From contig CALEFF010000040.1 of NCBI GenBank assembly GCA_937876865.1, forward strand, positions 109,784 to 173,783: a stretch of DNA of 64,000 nt, given 5' to 3'. The position numbers were made by a program, and so were the translations under genes. The notes under the pieces are model-generated. The model searched no databases. It worked only from the letters and a program-made list of their open reading frames with translations, and had not been told where the DNA came from. Numbering within the stretch: position 1 is the stretch's first letter; every line of letters starts with the position of its first letter. This DNA is from an uncultured Bacteroidales bacterium (GTDB lineage Bacteria > Bacteroidota > Bacteroidia > Bacteroidales > P3). This document shows positions 26,146 to 34,930 of this stretch, in pieces.

Positions 26146-26540
26146 TACATTAAGATCTCACCTATTATCTTACCATTTATAGATATTTTATAACTACCTG
26201 AGGGGATATCCTCAATGGTATAAGTTATATTTTTAGGACAAGTACATTCTTTTTCTGAGTTTGATTGTTCTGTTATAGTTATTACATTGTCTTTTATTTC
26301 CGCAGAAATATTTATCTCACCATCACAAGAATAGAAACAATTATGTTTGTGTATTATTAATTCTGATGATGTAGCATGATAACTAAACGCGGAGTCTTTT
26401 TCAGTGATTTGATTTTCAGAATCAGTCAAGCAATTTGTTATTTCTTTGATTGAAATTTTTAAATGAGTGTTTTCGTTTGTACACGCTACTATTGAAAATA
26501 CTATTAACAAAAACGAAACAATCAAGTTTATTTTTCGCAT
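26142..26540 (-). CDS. Small cysteine-containing lipoprotein, unknown function
   Basis: This 132-residue protein has a signal peptide and a lipobox ending at Cys20 (SIVAC). The mature part has Cys in NCL, NCFYSCDG and CTCPKN, which could form disulfides, and a beta-rich C-terminus (SGSYKISINGKIIGE). I do not recognise a family. It lies 3 bases after the LRR protein gene and is probably the last gene of the atpE-nadB-LRR block. The end overlaps the dxs stop by 4 bases. Confidence 0.75.
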   Translation of the reverse strand: MRKINLIVSFLLIVFSIVACTNENTHLKISIKEITNCLTDSENQITEKDSAFSYHATSSELIIHKHNCFYSCDGEINISAEIKDNVITITEQSNSEKECTCPKNITYTIEDIPSGSYKISINGKIIGEILMY

Positions 26541-26543
26541 ATT

Positions 26544-29138
26544 TTATTTTTTCAATATAACTTTTAAAGTTTGTATTCCTTCATTAACTGTTGCTCTGAA
26601 TGTATATGTTCCCTCTGGTAAAGATGATATATCTACAACTGATTTGTCTACAAATATCTCTACTAAATTTCCAGAAGTATTAAAAACTTCTATCATTTTG
26701 GCTTTTTGGCTTAAATAAACAACTCCTTTGGTTGGATTGGGATAAAATGTTAATTTATCACTTATTTCAAAGTTTCCCTTGGGAGAAAATATTGCTATGT
26801 ATATTGTTTTTTTATCATTTACTTGGATTGTTCGAGGGTTTTCAGTGCTTCCATCATTCCATTTCACGAATTGATAGCCCTCAAAGGCATCGGCTGTAAT
26901 TATTACTTCTGAATTATATTCATATAAACCACTTCCGTAGGCATCACCCATTATAAAATCATTGGACTGAACATCTATCATCAATGTTTCAGCCTCAAAA
27001 ATCGCATAAAAAACAGTATCATTTGTTGCTTTAATTATTCTTGGGTTATCAACATTATTATCATTCCACGAAACAAACTTATATCCCTTTTTCTCTTTGG
27101 CTAAAATAGTGATTTCACTCCCTGCGTTAAATTCTCCACCGCCTTCTACTTCTCCTTTTACATAATCTTCACTCAATAGTTGTACAGAAACTTTTTTTAT
27201 CTCTTTCTTAGGTTCTTCTTTTACAACTAATATCTCTGGTTCTACTATTTGTTCTTCTACAATTGCCGGTTGATCTATTTTGTCAGCAACTAAGCTTGTA
27301 AATTCAATAGATTGAGAACTGAAGTTGTATAAAGAAGTTGTTAATGTACTTATCAACTGCGGATAATCTAAATATAGTATTTTTCTTTTTTGCGGAAGTT
27401 TTGATAATCCTTTTGTGTATTCATAAGATTCTTCTATTATATTTTCTGCAAACAAATTAATAGAATTGATTTTTGTCAGATTTGTTTCCAATCTTACTGT
27501 ATTTACAATAGGTAGGGTAGTAATTTCTTTTTTGATTTTTGGTATATTTCCTTCTATTCCAAGATATGCTATATAATTTTCATCACTTCCAAGCGGTAGT
27601 GAAACAACAATATTTTTTGATAAGTCTTTCCATGTATTTGCAAAAACTTTCGGAGGTCTTATTGACTTAAATGTTATATTTTTTAAATTTTTACAATTGT
27701 TAAAGGCATAATCGGAAATAGTTAATAGATTTTCTCCAAAAATAACTGAACTAAGACTGCTACATTTTTCAAAGGCTGCTATACCTATTGTTGTAGTAAC
27801 GCTTGGCAAACAAAGAGAATCTAATTTTATGCATTTATAAAAAGAATAATTACCTATTGATTTAACATTATTTCCTATTCTTAATTTTTCAATTCCTGAA
27901 CAAGAATAAAAAACATAGTTTCTTATAGTATCCATTGTATTAGGAATTTCAACAGATTTTAATTTAGTGCATTCAGAAAAGGCATATTCTCTTATCTCTC
28001 TTGCATTAGACAATTCTATTTTCTCTAAATTTTTGCATTTTTCAAAAGCATATTTTTCTATATGATAAACAGATTCTAAGTTGATGGTTCTAAGATTTGT
28101 ACAATTTCTAAAAGCATAATTTCCTACAAAGTTTACAGAAGCAGGAAGATAAACTGAATCTAAGTTTATACAATTAGAAAAGGTTGCATTGCCAATAGCA
28201 GTAATTGTATTAGGGATTTTAATTGATTTTAATTTAGTGCAATATTCAAACACATTATTGTGTATTTCTCTTAACCCACTTGGTAATATTACTGTTTCTA
28301 AATTTTTACAATACAAAAAAGTAGAATTGTTTATTTCTTTTATTAGATTTGGTATTTCAATAGATTGTAAACTCGAACATGAAGAAAATGCCGAAGCACC
28401 TAAGGAAATCAATGATTCTGGTAGATTAATATTTTTTAATTTAACGCAAGAAGAAAATGCTTTGTTGTCTATAATTTTCAAATTATTTGTAAAGGAAAGT
28501 GAATCTATGCTACGACAAAATGCAAAAGCGGATTCTCCAATATATTCAAGTGAAGAAGGAAGAGTGATTTTTCTCAATTTTTCACAAGAATAGAAGGTGT
28601 ATGATTCGATGTTTTTAATATTATTCGGAATTACTATTCTATCTAATGAAGAACAATTAGAAAATGCGTGTTTTGAAATTTCTGTCAAGGAATTTGGTAG
28701 ATTGATCTGTTCTAACTTGGTACAAGACAAAAAAGCAGATGAACCTATTTTTTTTACATTTGCTCCTAATTTTACAGTTTTTAAATTATTACAATTAAGA
28801 AAAGCTTCATCTCCTATTATTACAACGTTATCAGGAATTACAACTGTTTCTAATTCTGTACAATTACTAAAAGCATTATTGTCTATCGCAGTTACAACAT
28901 ACGTAACCCCATTATTATTAACTTCATTTGGAATTATAAGATTACCAGAAGGCTTAGTGTATCCTACGTATGAAGATTTTACTTTAGAATGCACAGGAGC
29001 AGTTACCATTACTGTTGAAGTGCCATTATTTATGTTGTAAAATAATACTTGTCCTGAGGGAGAGGTTAAACTAAAATCAAATGCTATTGATTCTATGCAA
29101 ATAAATAAGGATATTATTGCTATAATTATCTTCTTCAT
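26544..29138 (-). CDS. BspA-like leucine-rich repeat protein with T9SS tail
   Basis: This 864-residue secreted protein has a signal peptide (about 1-19). About 18-20 LRR_5/BspA repeats of about 23 residues follow (75-505; pattern AF.NC..L..I.LP..L..I). Next come two divergent bacterial-repeat (InlB B-type) domains near 640-790 with GYKFVSWND and GYQFVKWND, and a C-terminal T9SS domain (FYPNPTKGVVYL, SLPEGTYTFRATV). Such proteins are surface adhesins in several Bacteroidales. It follows nadB by 6 bases with no visible terminator, so it may be transcribed with the ATP synthase genes. Confidence 0.9.
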   Translation of the reverse strand: MKKIIIAIISLFICIESIAFDFSLTSPSGQVLFYNINNGTSTVMVTAPVHSKVKSSYVGYTKPSGNLIIPNEVNNNGVTYVVTAIDNNAFSNCTELETVVIPDNVVIIGDEAFLNCNNLKTVKLGANVKKIGSSAFLSCTKLEQINLPNSLTEISKHAFSNCSSLDRIVIPNNIKNIESYTFYSCEKLRKITLPSSLEYIGESAFAFCRSIDSLSFTNNLKIIDNKAFSSCVKLKNINLPESLISLGASAFSSCSSLQSIEIPNLIKEINNSTFLYCKNLETVILPSGLREIHNNVFEYCTKLKSIKIPNTITAIGNATFSNCINLDSVYLPASVNFVGNYAFRNCTNLRTINLESVYHIEKYAFEKCKNLEKIELSNAREIREYAFSECTKLKSVEIPNTMDTIRNYVFYSCSGIEKLRIGNNVKSIGNYSFYKCIKLDSLCLPSVTTTIGIAAFEKCSSLSSVIFGENLLTISDYAFNNCKNLKNITFKSIRPPKVFANTWKDLSKNIVVSLPLGSDENYIAYLGIEGNIPKIKKEITTLPIVNTVRLETNLTKINSINLFAENIIEESYEYTKGLSKLPQKRKILYLDYPQLISTLTTSLYNFSSQSIEFTSLVADKIDQPAIVEEQIVEPEILVVKEEPKKEIKKVSVQLLSEDYVKGEVEGGGEFNAGSEITILAKEKKGYKFVSWNDNNVDNPRIIKATNDTVFYAIFEAETLMIDVQSNDFIMGDAYGSGLYEYNSEVIITADAFEGYQFVKWNDGSTENPRTIQVNDKKTIYIAIFSPKGNFEISDKLTFYPNPTKGVVYLSQKAKMIEVFNTSGNLVEIFVDKSVVDISSLPEGTYTFRATVNEGIQTLKVILKK

Positions 29139-29144
29139 ATACTA

Positions 29145-30710
29145 TTATTTTTGTGGAGGGTAATCTATTGAATAATGTAAACCAACACTTTCTTTTCTTT
29201 GTTCAGCCATTTTAATAATTAAGTAACTATTCGCTATCAAATTTCTTAATTCACATAGTTGTGGAGTTAAAACTGATTTGTTATAAAGTTCCTCTGTTTC
29301 ATCATAAATCAACTTCATTCTCTTAAATGCTTTTTTTAATCTTAAATCACTTCTAACTATACCTACGTAATTCGTCATTATTTGTTGCACTTCTTTGACA
29401 GATTGTGTTATAAGGCTTAATTCTTCATTTAATTCCATACCTTCTGCATTCCAATCAGGAACTTGATCGCAAAACTCTATGGTTGATACATGTTTAATTG
29501 AATCTAAATATGCTCTATGTGAATAAACTAAGGATTCTAATAAGGAATTTGAAGCTAAACGATTTGCTCCGTGAAGACCTGTGCAAGAACATTCTCCAGA
29601 TGCATATAAATTCTTTATGCTTGTTCTTGAATATTGATCTACTTCTATTCCTCCACAACAATAGTGTGCAGCAGGAATTATAGGTATCATTTCTTGAGTT
29701 ATGTTTATTCCTATTTCTAAACACTTTGCGTAAATATTAGGAAAATGACGCATTATCTCTTCTTTGCTAATTCCTCTACAATCTAAGTATTCGTGTTCAT
29801 CTCCACGTTTTGTCATTTCAGCATTCACTGCGCGTGCCACAATATCTCTTGGAGCCAAAGATCCTCTTTTATCATATTTTTCCATAAAAGATTCTCCTGC
29901 CATATTTTTCAATATTCCTCCAGCTCCTCTCATTGCTTCTGTTATAAGGAACGATGGTTTCTCTCTTGGATTAAACAAAGATGTTGGGTGAAATTGTATA
30001 AACTCCATATGACGAAGTTTACCTTTTGCCCTATGAACCATTGCTTGTCCATCTCCTGTTGCAATCAATGGACTTGTCGTAGTAGAATAAACATTACCAT
30101 TTCCCCCTGTACACAAAATCGTTATTTTTGAAAGATATGTATCTATCGTATTTGTTTTTTTATCTAAAACATAAGCTCCAAAACATTTTATATCATCACA
30201 TCTTCTATTGATTTCTTGACCTAAATGATGTTGTGTTATGATATCTATCGTGTACTGATTTTCTTTTATGATAACATTTGGGTGAGAACGAACTTTTTCT
30301 AATAAAGCTCTTTCTATTTCAAAGCCTGTATTATCTCTATGGTGTAATATTCTATATTCAGAATGCCCACCTTCTTTGGCTAAATCATAAGTTCCTGTTT
30401 GCTTTTTATCAAAATTTGTTCCCCACTCTATCAATTCTTTGATTCTATCAGTAGATTCTGTTATTGTTATCTTCACACTCTCTAAATCACAAAGACCTGC
30501 TCCTGCAATAAGTGTATCATTTATGTGTTTTTCATAAGAATCATTATCATACATAACAGCAGCAATACCTCCTTGTGCATATTTTGTAGAACACTCAGAA
30601 GCATCTGACTTCGTTAGTATGCATACTTTTCCGTAATCTGCAACTTTTAACGCATAACTCAAACCTGCGATTCCTGAGCCGATTACTAAAAAATCTACTT
30701 TGAACCTCAT
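29145..30710 (-). CDS. nadB: L-aspartate oxidase
   Basis: NadB is an FAD enzyme that turns aspartate into iminoaspartate for NAD synthesis, with fumarate as likely electron acceptor in anaerobes. The 521-residue protein has the FAD loop VIGSGIAGLSYAL (8-20), AQGGIAAV, the FHPTS motif, EAMRGAGG, LAPRDIVARAV and the GLHGANRLASNSLLE motif. nadA and nadC are not in the window. It is 6 bases downstream of atpG. Confidence 0.95.
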   Translation of the reverse strand: MRFKVDFLVIGSGIAGLSYALKVADYGKVCILTKSDASECSTKYAQGGIAAVMYDNDSYEKHINDTLIAGAGLCDLESVKITITESTDRIKELIEWGTNFDKKQTGTYDLAKEGGHSEYRILHHRDNTGFEIERALLEKVRSHPNVIIKENQYTIDIITQHHLGQEINRRCDDIKCFGAYVLDKKTNTIDTYLSKITILCTGGNGNVYSTTTSPLIATGDGQAMVHRAKGKLRHMEFIQFHPTSLFNPREKPSFLITEAMRGAGGILKNMAGESFMEKYDKRGSLAPRDIVARAVNAEMTKRGDEHEYLDCRGISKEEIMRHFPNIYAKCLEIGINITQEMIPIIPAAHYCCGGIEVDQYSRTSIKNLYASGECSCTGLHGANRLASNSLLESLVYSHRAYLDSIKHVSTIEFCDQVPDWNAEGMELNEELSLITQSVKEVQQIMTNYVGIVRSDLRLKKAFKRMKLIYDETEELYNKSVLTPQLCELRNLIANSYLIIKMAEQRKESVGLHYSIDYPPQK

Positions 30711-30716
30711 AAGTTA

Positions 30717-31589
30717 TTATTTTAAAGCTTCTGCACCACTACATATTTCTATTATTTCATTTGTAATAGAGGCTTGTCGTGCTTTATTGTATGTTAGTTT
30801 TAGGTCTTTCAATAAATTTGTTGCATTGTCTGTTGCCTTATGCATAGACGTCATTCTTGCTCCATGTTCAGAGGCAGAAGAATCTAAAAAGCATTTGAAC
30901 AATTGGGTTTTTAACGATTGTGGAATTATTGAATTGACTATTTCTGCCTTAGATGGTTCAAAAATATAATCATTATTTGTTTCTATTGATTCTTGTTCAA
31001 TAGTTATAGGTAAGAATGTTTCATAAATTAAAACCTGAGTAGAAGCATTTTTGAATTGATTATATACCACTTCTATTTTGTCATATTTCTTATTTACAAA
31101 ATCTTTTATCAATTCCTCTCCTTCTTTTGCTACATTTTCAAAAGATAAATTATCCCAAATATCATCATTATCTCCTAAATAATTAATGGAGTCTTTTTGC
31201 TTTTTAAAAAAGTCTGAACCTTTCTTCCCAAAAGTTTTAATATCTATCTTAATATCTACGTTTTTCTCTTTATAAAACTCTATTCTTTGATTTGTCGCTT
31301 TTATAACATTTGAATTAAACGTAGAGCACAAACCTTTATTACTCGTCAAAACTAAAATTAAAACATGATTTAAAACTTTCGATTGTCTTGCAAGAGGCAT
31401 TTCATCTTTTTCACTACCACAAAGATTTTGTATTATTTCGGTCATCTTTGCAGAGTAAGGCCTTAACTTCAAAATTGCATTTTGAGACTTACGCAATTTT
31501 GAAGCAGAGACCATTTTCATAGCACTCGTTATCTGTTGAGTTGAACTAACAGAAGCTATTCTTGTCCTAATTTCTTTAAGATTAGCCAT
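30717..31589 (-). CDS. atpG: ATP synthase F1 gamma subunit
   Basis: This is the central rotor shaft of F1. The 290-residue product begins ANLKEIRTRIASVSSTQQITSAMKMVSASKLR, the conserved gamma N-terminal helix, and ends with the matching helix (SEHGARMTSMHKATDNA). It is 6 bases after atpA and is followed by nadB, while atpD and atpC are elsewhere. Confidence 0.96.
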   Translation of the reverse strand: MANLKEIRTRIASVSSTQQITSAMKMVSASKLRKSQNAILKLRPYSAKMTEIIQNLCGSEKDEMPLARQSKVLNHVLILVLTSNKGLCSTFNSNVIKATNQRIEFYKEKNVDIKIDIKTFGKKGSDFFKKQKDSINYLGDNDDIWDNLSFENVAKEGEELIKDFVNKKYDKIEVVYNQFKNASTQVLIYETFLPITIEQESIETNNDYIFEPSKAEIVNSIIPQSLKTQLFKCFLDSSASEHGARMTSMHKATDNATNLLKDLKLTYNKARQASITNEIIEICSGAEALK

Positions 31590-31595
31590 AAATAA

Positions 31596-33176
31596 CTATG
31601 CTTTATATTTTCTACTTATATCTTTTGATATTTCTTCCAACTTGGTCATTATTTGATCGTCAAGTTTTCCTTCTTTTAAGGAATTTAACAATACTTTTTC
31701 ATTGCTTTCAAGATGGAAAACAAATTCTTCTTCAAAATTTTTAACTTTATTTATAGGCACATCTCTCAACCAACCATTAGTTCCACAAGCAATAATAGCG
31801 ACTTGATGTTCTACTTTCATTGGAGAATATTGTGCTTGTTTCAATATTTCAACATTTCTTTTACCTTTTTCCAATACAAACTTAGTCGCTGAATCAAGAT
31901 CTGAACCAAACTTAGAGAAAGCTTCCAATTCACGATATTGAGCTTGATCTAACTTTAATGTTCCTGATACTTTCTTCATTGATTTAATTTGTGCCTTACC
32001 TCCAACACGAGAAACAGAAATACCTACGTTAATAGCAGGTCTAATTCCTGCATTAAATAAATTGGTTTCAAGAAATATTTGACCATCTGTAATAGAAATT
32101 ACATTTGTGGGAATATATGCCGAAACGTCTCCTGCTTGAGTTTCAATAATAGGAAGAGCCGTCAAAGAACCACCTCCTTTTACAAGGTGCTTTATACTTT
32201 CTGGCAGATCATTCATATTCTTTGCGACATTATCTTCATTGATAATTTTACCAGCTCTTTCTAACAATCTTGAGTGTAAATAGAATACATCTCCAGGGTA
32301 AGCTTCACGTCCTGGTGGGCGTCTCAACAACAAAGACACTTCTCGATAAGCAACAGCCTGTTTACTTAAATCATCATAAACTACTAAAGCCGCACGTCCT
32401 GTATCTCTGAAATATTCTCCTATTGCCGCTCCTGCAAAAGGTGCATAAAATTGCATCGCTGCAGAATCTGATGCTGTTGCTGCCAACACAACAGTGTAAT
32501 CCATTGCACCTTTTTCTGTCAACGTTCTAACTATATTTGCTACAGTTGAACCTTTTTGACCACAAGCTACATAGATACAATAAACAGGTTCTCCCTTATC
32601 GTAAAATTCCTTTTGATTTAAGATCGTGTCTATTGCTATAGCTGTTTTACCCGTTTGTCTATCTCCAATAATCAATTCTCTTTGTCCCCTACCAATAGGA
32701 ATCATTGAATCAACTGCTTTTATCCCTGTTTGCAACGGTTCTTCAACAGGTTGTCTAAAAATAACTCCAGGAGCTTTTCTTTCAAGAGGCATTTCAAACA
32801 ATTCGCCTTCAATCCCCCCCTTACCATCAATTGGTTCTCCTATAGTATTAATAACTCTACCTAATAAACCTTCACCTACTTTTATAGATGCTATTCTTTT
32901 TGTTCTTTTAACAGTATCTCCTTCATTTATAGACTCTGATTCTCCTAAAATCACAACTCCCACATTGTCTTCTTCAAGATTTTGAACTATAGCCTGCACT
33001 CCATTATCAAATTCTACCAATTCTCCTGCTTGAACGTTCATCAATCCATAAACTCTCGCAATTCCATCACCCACTGTCAAAACTGTACCGACTTCTTCTA
33101 ACGTAGCATCTAAATTAGAATTAGAAAGTTGCTGACGTAATATCGCTGTAATTTCCGATGGTTTAATTTCTGCCAT
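31596..33176 (-). CDS. atpA: ATP synthase F1 alpha subunit
   Basis: This is the regulatory nucleotide-binding subunit of F1. The 526-residue product has the Walker A GDRQTGKT, the [11 protein letters not shown] segment, [25 protein letters not shown] and the alpha signature [14 protein letters not shown]. It is complete, 12 bases after atpH and 6 before atpG. Confidence 0.97.
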   Translation of the reverse strand: MAEIKPSEITAILRQQLSNSNLDATLEEVGTVLTVGDGIARVYGLMNVQAGELVEFDNGVQAIVQNLEEDNVGVVILGESESINEGDTVKRTKRIASIKVGEGLLGRVINTIGEPIDGKGGIEGELFEMPLERKAPGVIFRQPVEEPLQTGIKAVDSMIPIGRGQRELIIGDRQTGKTAIAIDTILNQKEFYDKGEPVYCIYVACGQKGSTVANIVRTLTEKGAMDYTVVLAATASDSAAMQFYAPFAGAAIGEYFRDTGRAALVVYDDLSKQAVAYREVSLLLRRPPGREAYPGDVFYLHSRLLERAGKIINEDNVAKNMNDLPESIKHLVKGGGSLTALPIIETQAGDVSAYIPTNVISITDGQIFLETNLFNAGIRPAINVGISVSRVGGKAQIKSMKKVSGTLKLDQAQYRELEAFSKFGSDLDSATKFVLEKGKRNVEILKQAQYSPMKVEHQVAIIACGTNGWLRDVPINKVKNFEEEFVFHLESNEKVLLNSLKEGKLDDQIMTKLEEISKDISRKYKA

Positions 33177-33188
33177 ATCTATCGTTTT

Positions 33189-33746
33189 TTAGAATATTCT
33201 TTCGTATATATTCTTGTTAAATTCTTTTTTTAATTTTGTTATTTGTTTACTGAAACTTGCATCAAACTGCTTACCATCAACTGTTAGAGAAAAGCCTCCT
33301 AACAATTTTGGATTGACAAAAAGTTGCAAATCTATTTCTGAAGATAATTTTTCTTCAATTTCTATTTTTATATCATTCACCACTCCTTCATCAAGAACTT
33401 GTGCAGTTGTGAATTTTACAGTTTTAATATGTTTATACTCTTTATATAATTCTGTATACCTATCTGCAATTTCATACAAATACACATCTCTTCTCTTAGA
33501 AACCAATAATTCCATAAAAAGAATAGAAACATTTTCTATCTTTTCAGAAAAAATATCATGAATTATATTTTTCTTTTTTGAAGGTTTGATAACCGGATTC
33601 TTCAAAATAGCTTTTAATTGAGGAGTTTCTTCACAAACCTTTTTAATCAACAACATATCCTCATACACCCTATCTACCAATTCATTCTCTTTTGCAAGAA
33701 TAAATAATGATTGAGCATAACGAGTTTGTAATTTAAAACTATTCAT
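33189..33746 (-). CDS. atpH: ATP synthase F1 delta subunit
   Basis: The delta subunit joins the peripheral stalk to the top of F1. The 185-residue product has the family pattern: RYAQSLFILAKE at the N-terminus, then LKNPVIKPSKKKNIIHDIF and a C-terminal INPKLLGGFSLTVDGKQFD-like segment. It is 2 bases after atpF. Confidence 0.93.
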   Translation of the reverse strand: MNSFKLQTRYAQSLFILAKENELVDRVYEDMLLIKKVCEETPQLKAILKNPVIKPSKKKNIIHDIFSEKIENVSILFMELLVSKRRDVYLYEIADRYTELYKEYKHIKTVKFTTAQVLDEGVVNDIKIEIEEKLSSEIDLQLFVNPKLLGGFSLTVDGKQFDASFSKQITKLKKEFNKNIYERIF

Positions 33747-33748
33747 TA

Positions 33749-34243
33749 TTATTTAAGGTTTATTTCCGACATTCTCTTACTGATAATTTCATTGCTTTTA
33801 ACCTTATCAGAAAGTTCGTATTTCAAAAGATCTTCCGCAATTTCAATTGAAAGATTTGCTATTTGATTTTTTAATTCTGTCATAGCATGCAACTTTTCAT
33901 ACTCAATATTTTCGCGTGCTGCAACAACAATTCTTTGAGCTTCTTTTTGAGCTTGTTCTTTTGCTTCTTCAATCATTTTTTCTTTAAGCTCCTTAGTTTG
34001 TTGTAGCATTAAATCTCTTTCTTTTTGAGCCTCAATCAATAATCTCTCATTGCCTGCTTGCAATTGTTTCATTTCTTCTCTTGCAACAGCAGCTTCTTCT
34101 AAAGATTTCTTAATTTGCTCTTCTCTTTTACTCATCATATCTATCACTACAGGCCAACCAAACTTCCACAAAATGAATAAAAGGACCCCAAAAGTCAGAG
34201 TCATCCAAAATAAAAGACCTATATCAGGTGTTAATAGTCCCAT
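33749..34243 (-). CDS. atpF: ATP synthase F0 b subunit
   Basis: The b subunit forms the peripheral stalk. The 164-residue product has one N-terminal membrane helix (about 8-30, LLFWMTLTFGVLLFILWKFGW) followed by a long charged coiled coil rich in Glu, Lys, Ala and Gln, the standard plan. A hairpin at 34272-34308 lies between it and atpE. Confidence 0.94.
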   Translation of the reverse strand: MGLLTPDIGLLFWMTLTFGVLLFILWKFGWPVVIDMMSKREEQIKKSLEEAAVAREEMKQLQAGNERLLIEAQKERDLMLQQTKELKEKMIEEAKEQAQKEAQRIVVAARENIEYEKLHAMTELKNQIANLSIEIAEDLLKYELSDKVKSNEIISKRMSEINLK

Positions 34244-34271
34244 ATATTATAAAATATTAGTTTCTCAATAA

Positions 34272-34308
34272 AACATAGCAACAAAACCAATCGTAGTGTT
34301 GCTATGTT
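34272..34308 (-). other. Intercistronic hairpin between atpE and atpF
   Basis: The arms 34272-34283 and 34297-34308 are perfect 12-base complements with a 13-base loop, on the transcript of the atp operon. Only a short T-run follows on the minus strand, so it may act as a partial terminator or protect the 3' end of atpE mRNA, which must be made in excess. The function is inferred. Confidence 0.6.
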
Positions 34309-34323
34309 AAAATTTTTTGTCAA

Positions 34324-34584
34324 TTATTTCATCAAAATAACCAACAAACAAACCACATTAGCGAACAAAGCAACAGCTTCTACCAATGCAGCTGCAATAA
34401 TCATATTAGAACGAATATCTCCTGTTGCTTCAGGTTGGCGAGCAATAGCGTCCATTCCACTACGTCCGATATTTCCAATGCCTATACCTGCTCCAACAGC
34501 AGCAATACCTGCTCCAATGCCAGCTAAACCATAACCAATTGTTGGGTTAGCCACAGCTTCTAATAATAATGTTAAAGATGTCAT
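34324..34584 (-). CDS. atpE: ATP synthase F0 c subunit
   Basis: This is the rotor-ring proteolipid, 86 residues in two membrane helices. The first is Gly/Ala-rich (GLAGIGAGIAAVGAGIGIGNIG), then the polar loop ARQPEA, and the second helix carries the essential carboxylate in ALVEAVALF. The Gln in helix 1 and the Ser/Thr after the Glu that mark Na+-binding rings are absent, so H+ coupling is likely. It has its own strong promoter and heads the atpE-F-H-A-G operon; atpB is not next to it. Confidence 0.96.
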   Translation of the reverse strand: MTSLTLLLEAVANPTIGYGLAGIGAGIAAVGAGIGIGNIGRSGMDAIARQPEATGDIRSNMIIAAALVEAVALFANVVCLLVILMK

Positions 34585-34638
34585 AATAATTAGTTTTTGT
34601 TATTTTAAAGTTATATTAATTACCATATAAAAAGCGTT

Positions 34639-34667
34639 CAAAGTTATGATTATTTTCTTAAAACAAA
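34639..34667 (-). promoter_or_regulatory. Promoter of atpE-F-H-A-G
   Basis: The minus strand has TTTG (34664-34667), 17 bases, then TAACTTTG (34639-34646), a strong Bacteroidota promoter about 55 bases before the atpE start. It explains how the operon is expressed without atpB upstream. Confidence 0.72.
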
Positions 34668-34760
34668 GAAAAAAAACGAAGAAAAAATATACACAAACAA
34701 CAAAAAACGCTATTTATCAAGTTATTATAAAAACAGATATAAAAAATTACAATAAAAACA

Positions 34761-34790
34761 TTGCAGAAATTAAACAAAAACGTATCTTTG
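34761..34790 (+). promoter_or_regulatory. Promoter of tRNA-Lys
   Basis: TTG (34761-34763), 19 bases, then TATCTTTG (34783-34790), a full match to the Bacteroidota promoter. It lies 27 bases before the tRNA and is divergent from the atpE promoter. Confidence 0.7.
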
Positions 34791-34817
34791 CAAACGCAAA
34801 ATCAAAGATTTGACAAT

Positions 34818-34890
34818 GTCTTCGTAGCTCAGCTGGTAGAGCAATTGACTCTTAATCAATGGGTCCAGGGTTCGAGTCCCTGCGAGGACA
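34818..34890 (+). tRNA. tRNA-Lys (CTT anticodon)
   Basis: A 73-base cloverleaf: acceptor GTCTTCG pairs with CGAGGAC plus discriminator A, D-arm GCTC/GAGC, anticodon stem ATTGA/TCAAT with loop CTCTTAA (anticodon CTT), and T-arm CAGGG TTCGAGT CCCTG. The CCA end is not encoded. It precedes the M20 gene by 40 bases and may be co-transcribed with it. Confidence 0.95.
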
Positions 34891-34930
34891 CTATTTTTGG
34901 TTGCGATCCAAATTCGCAAAAAAGGTTCTT

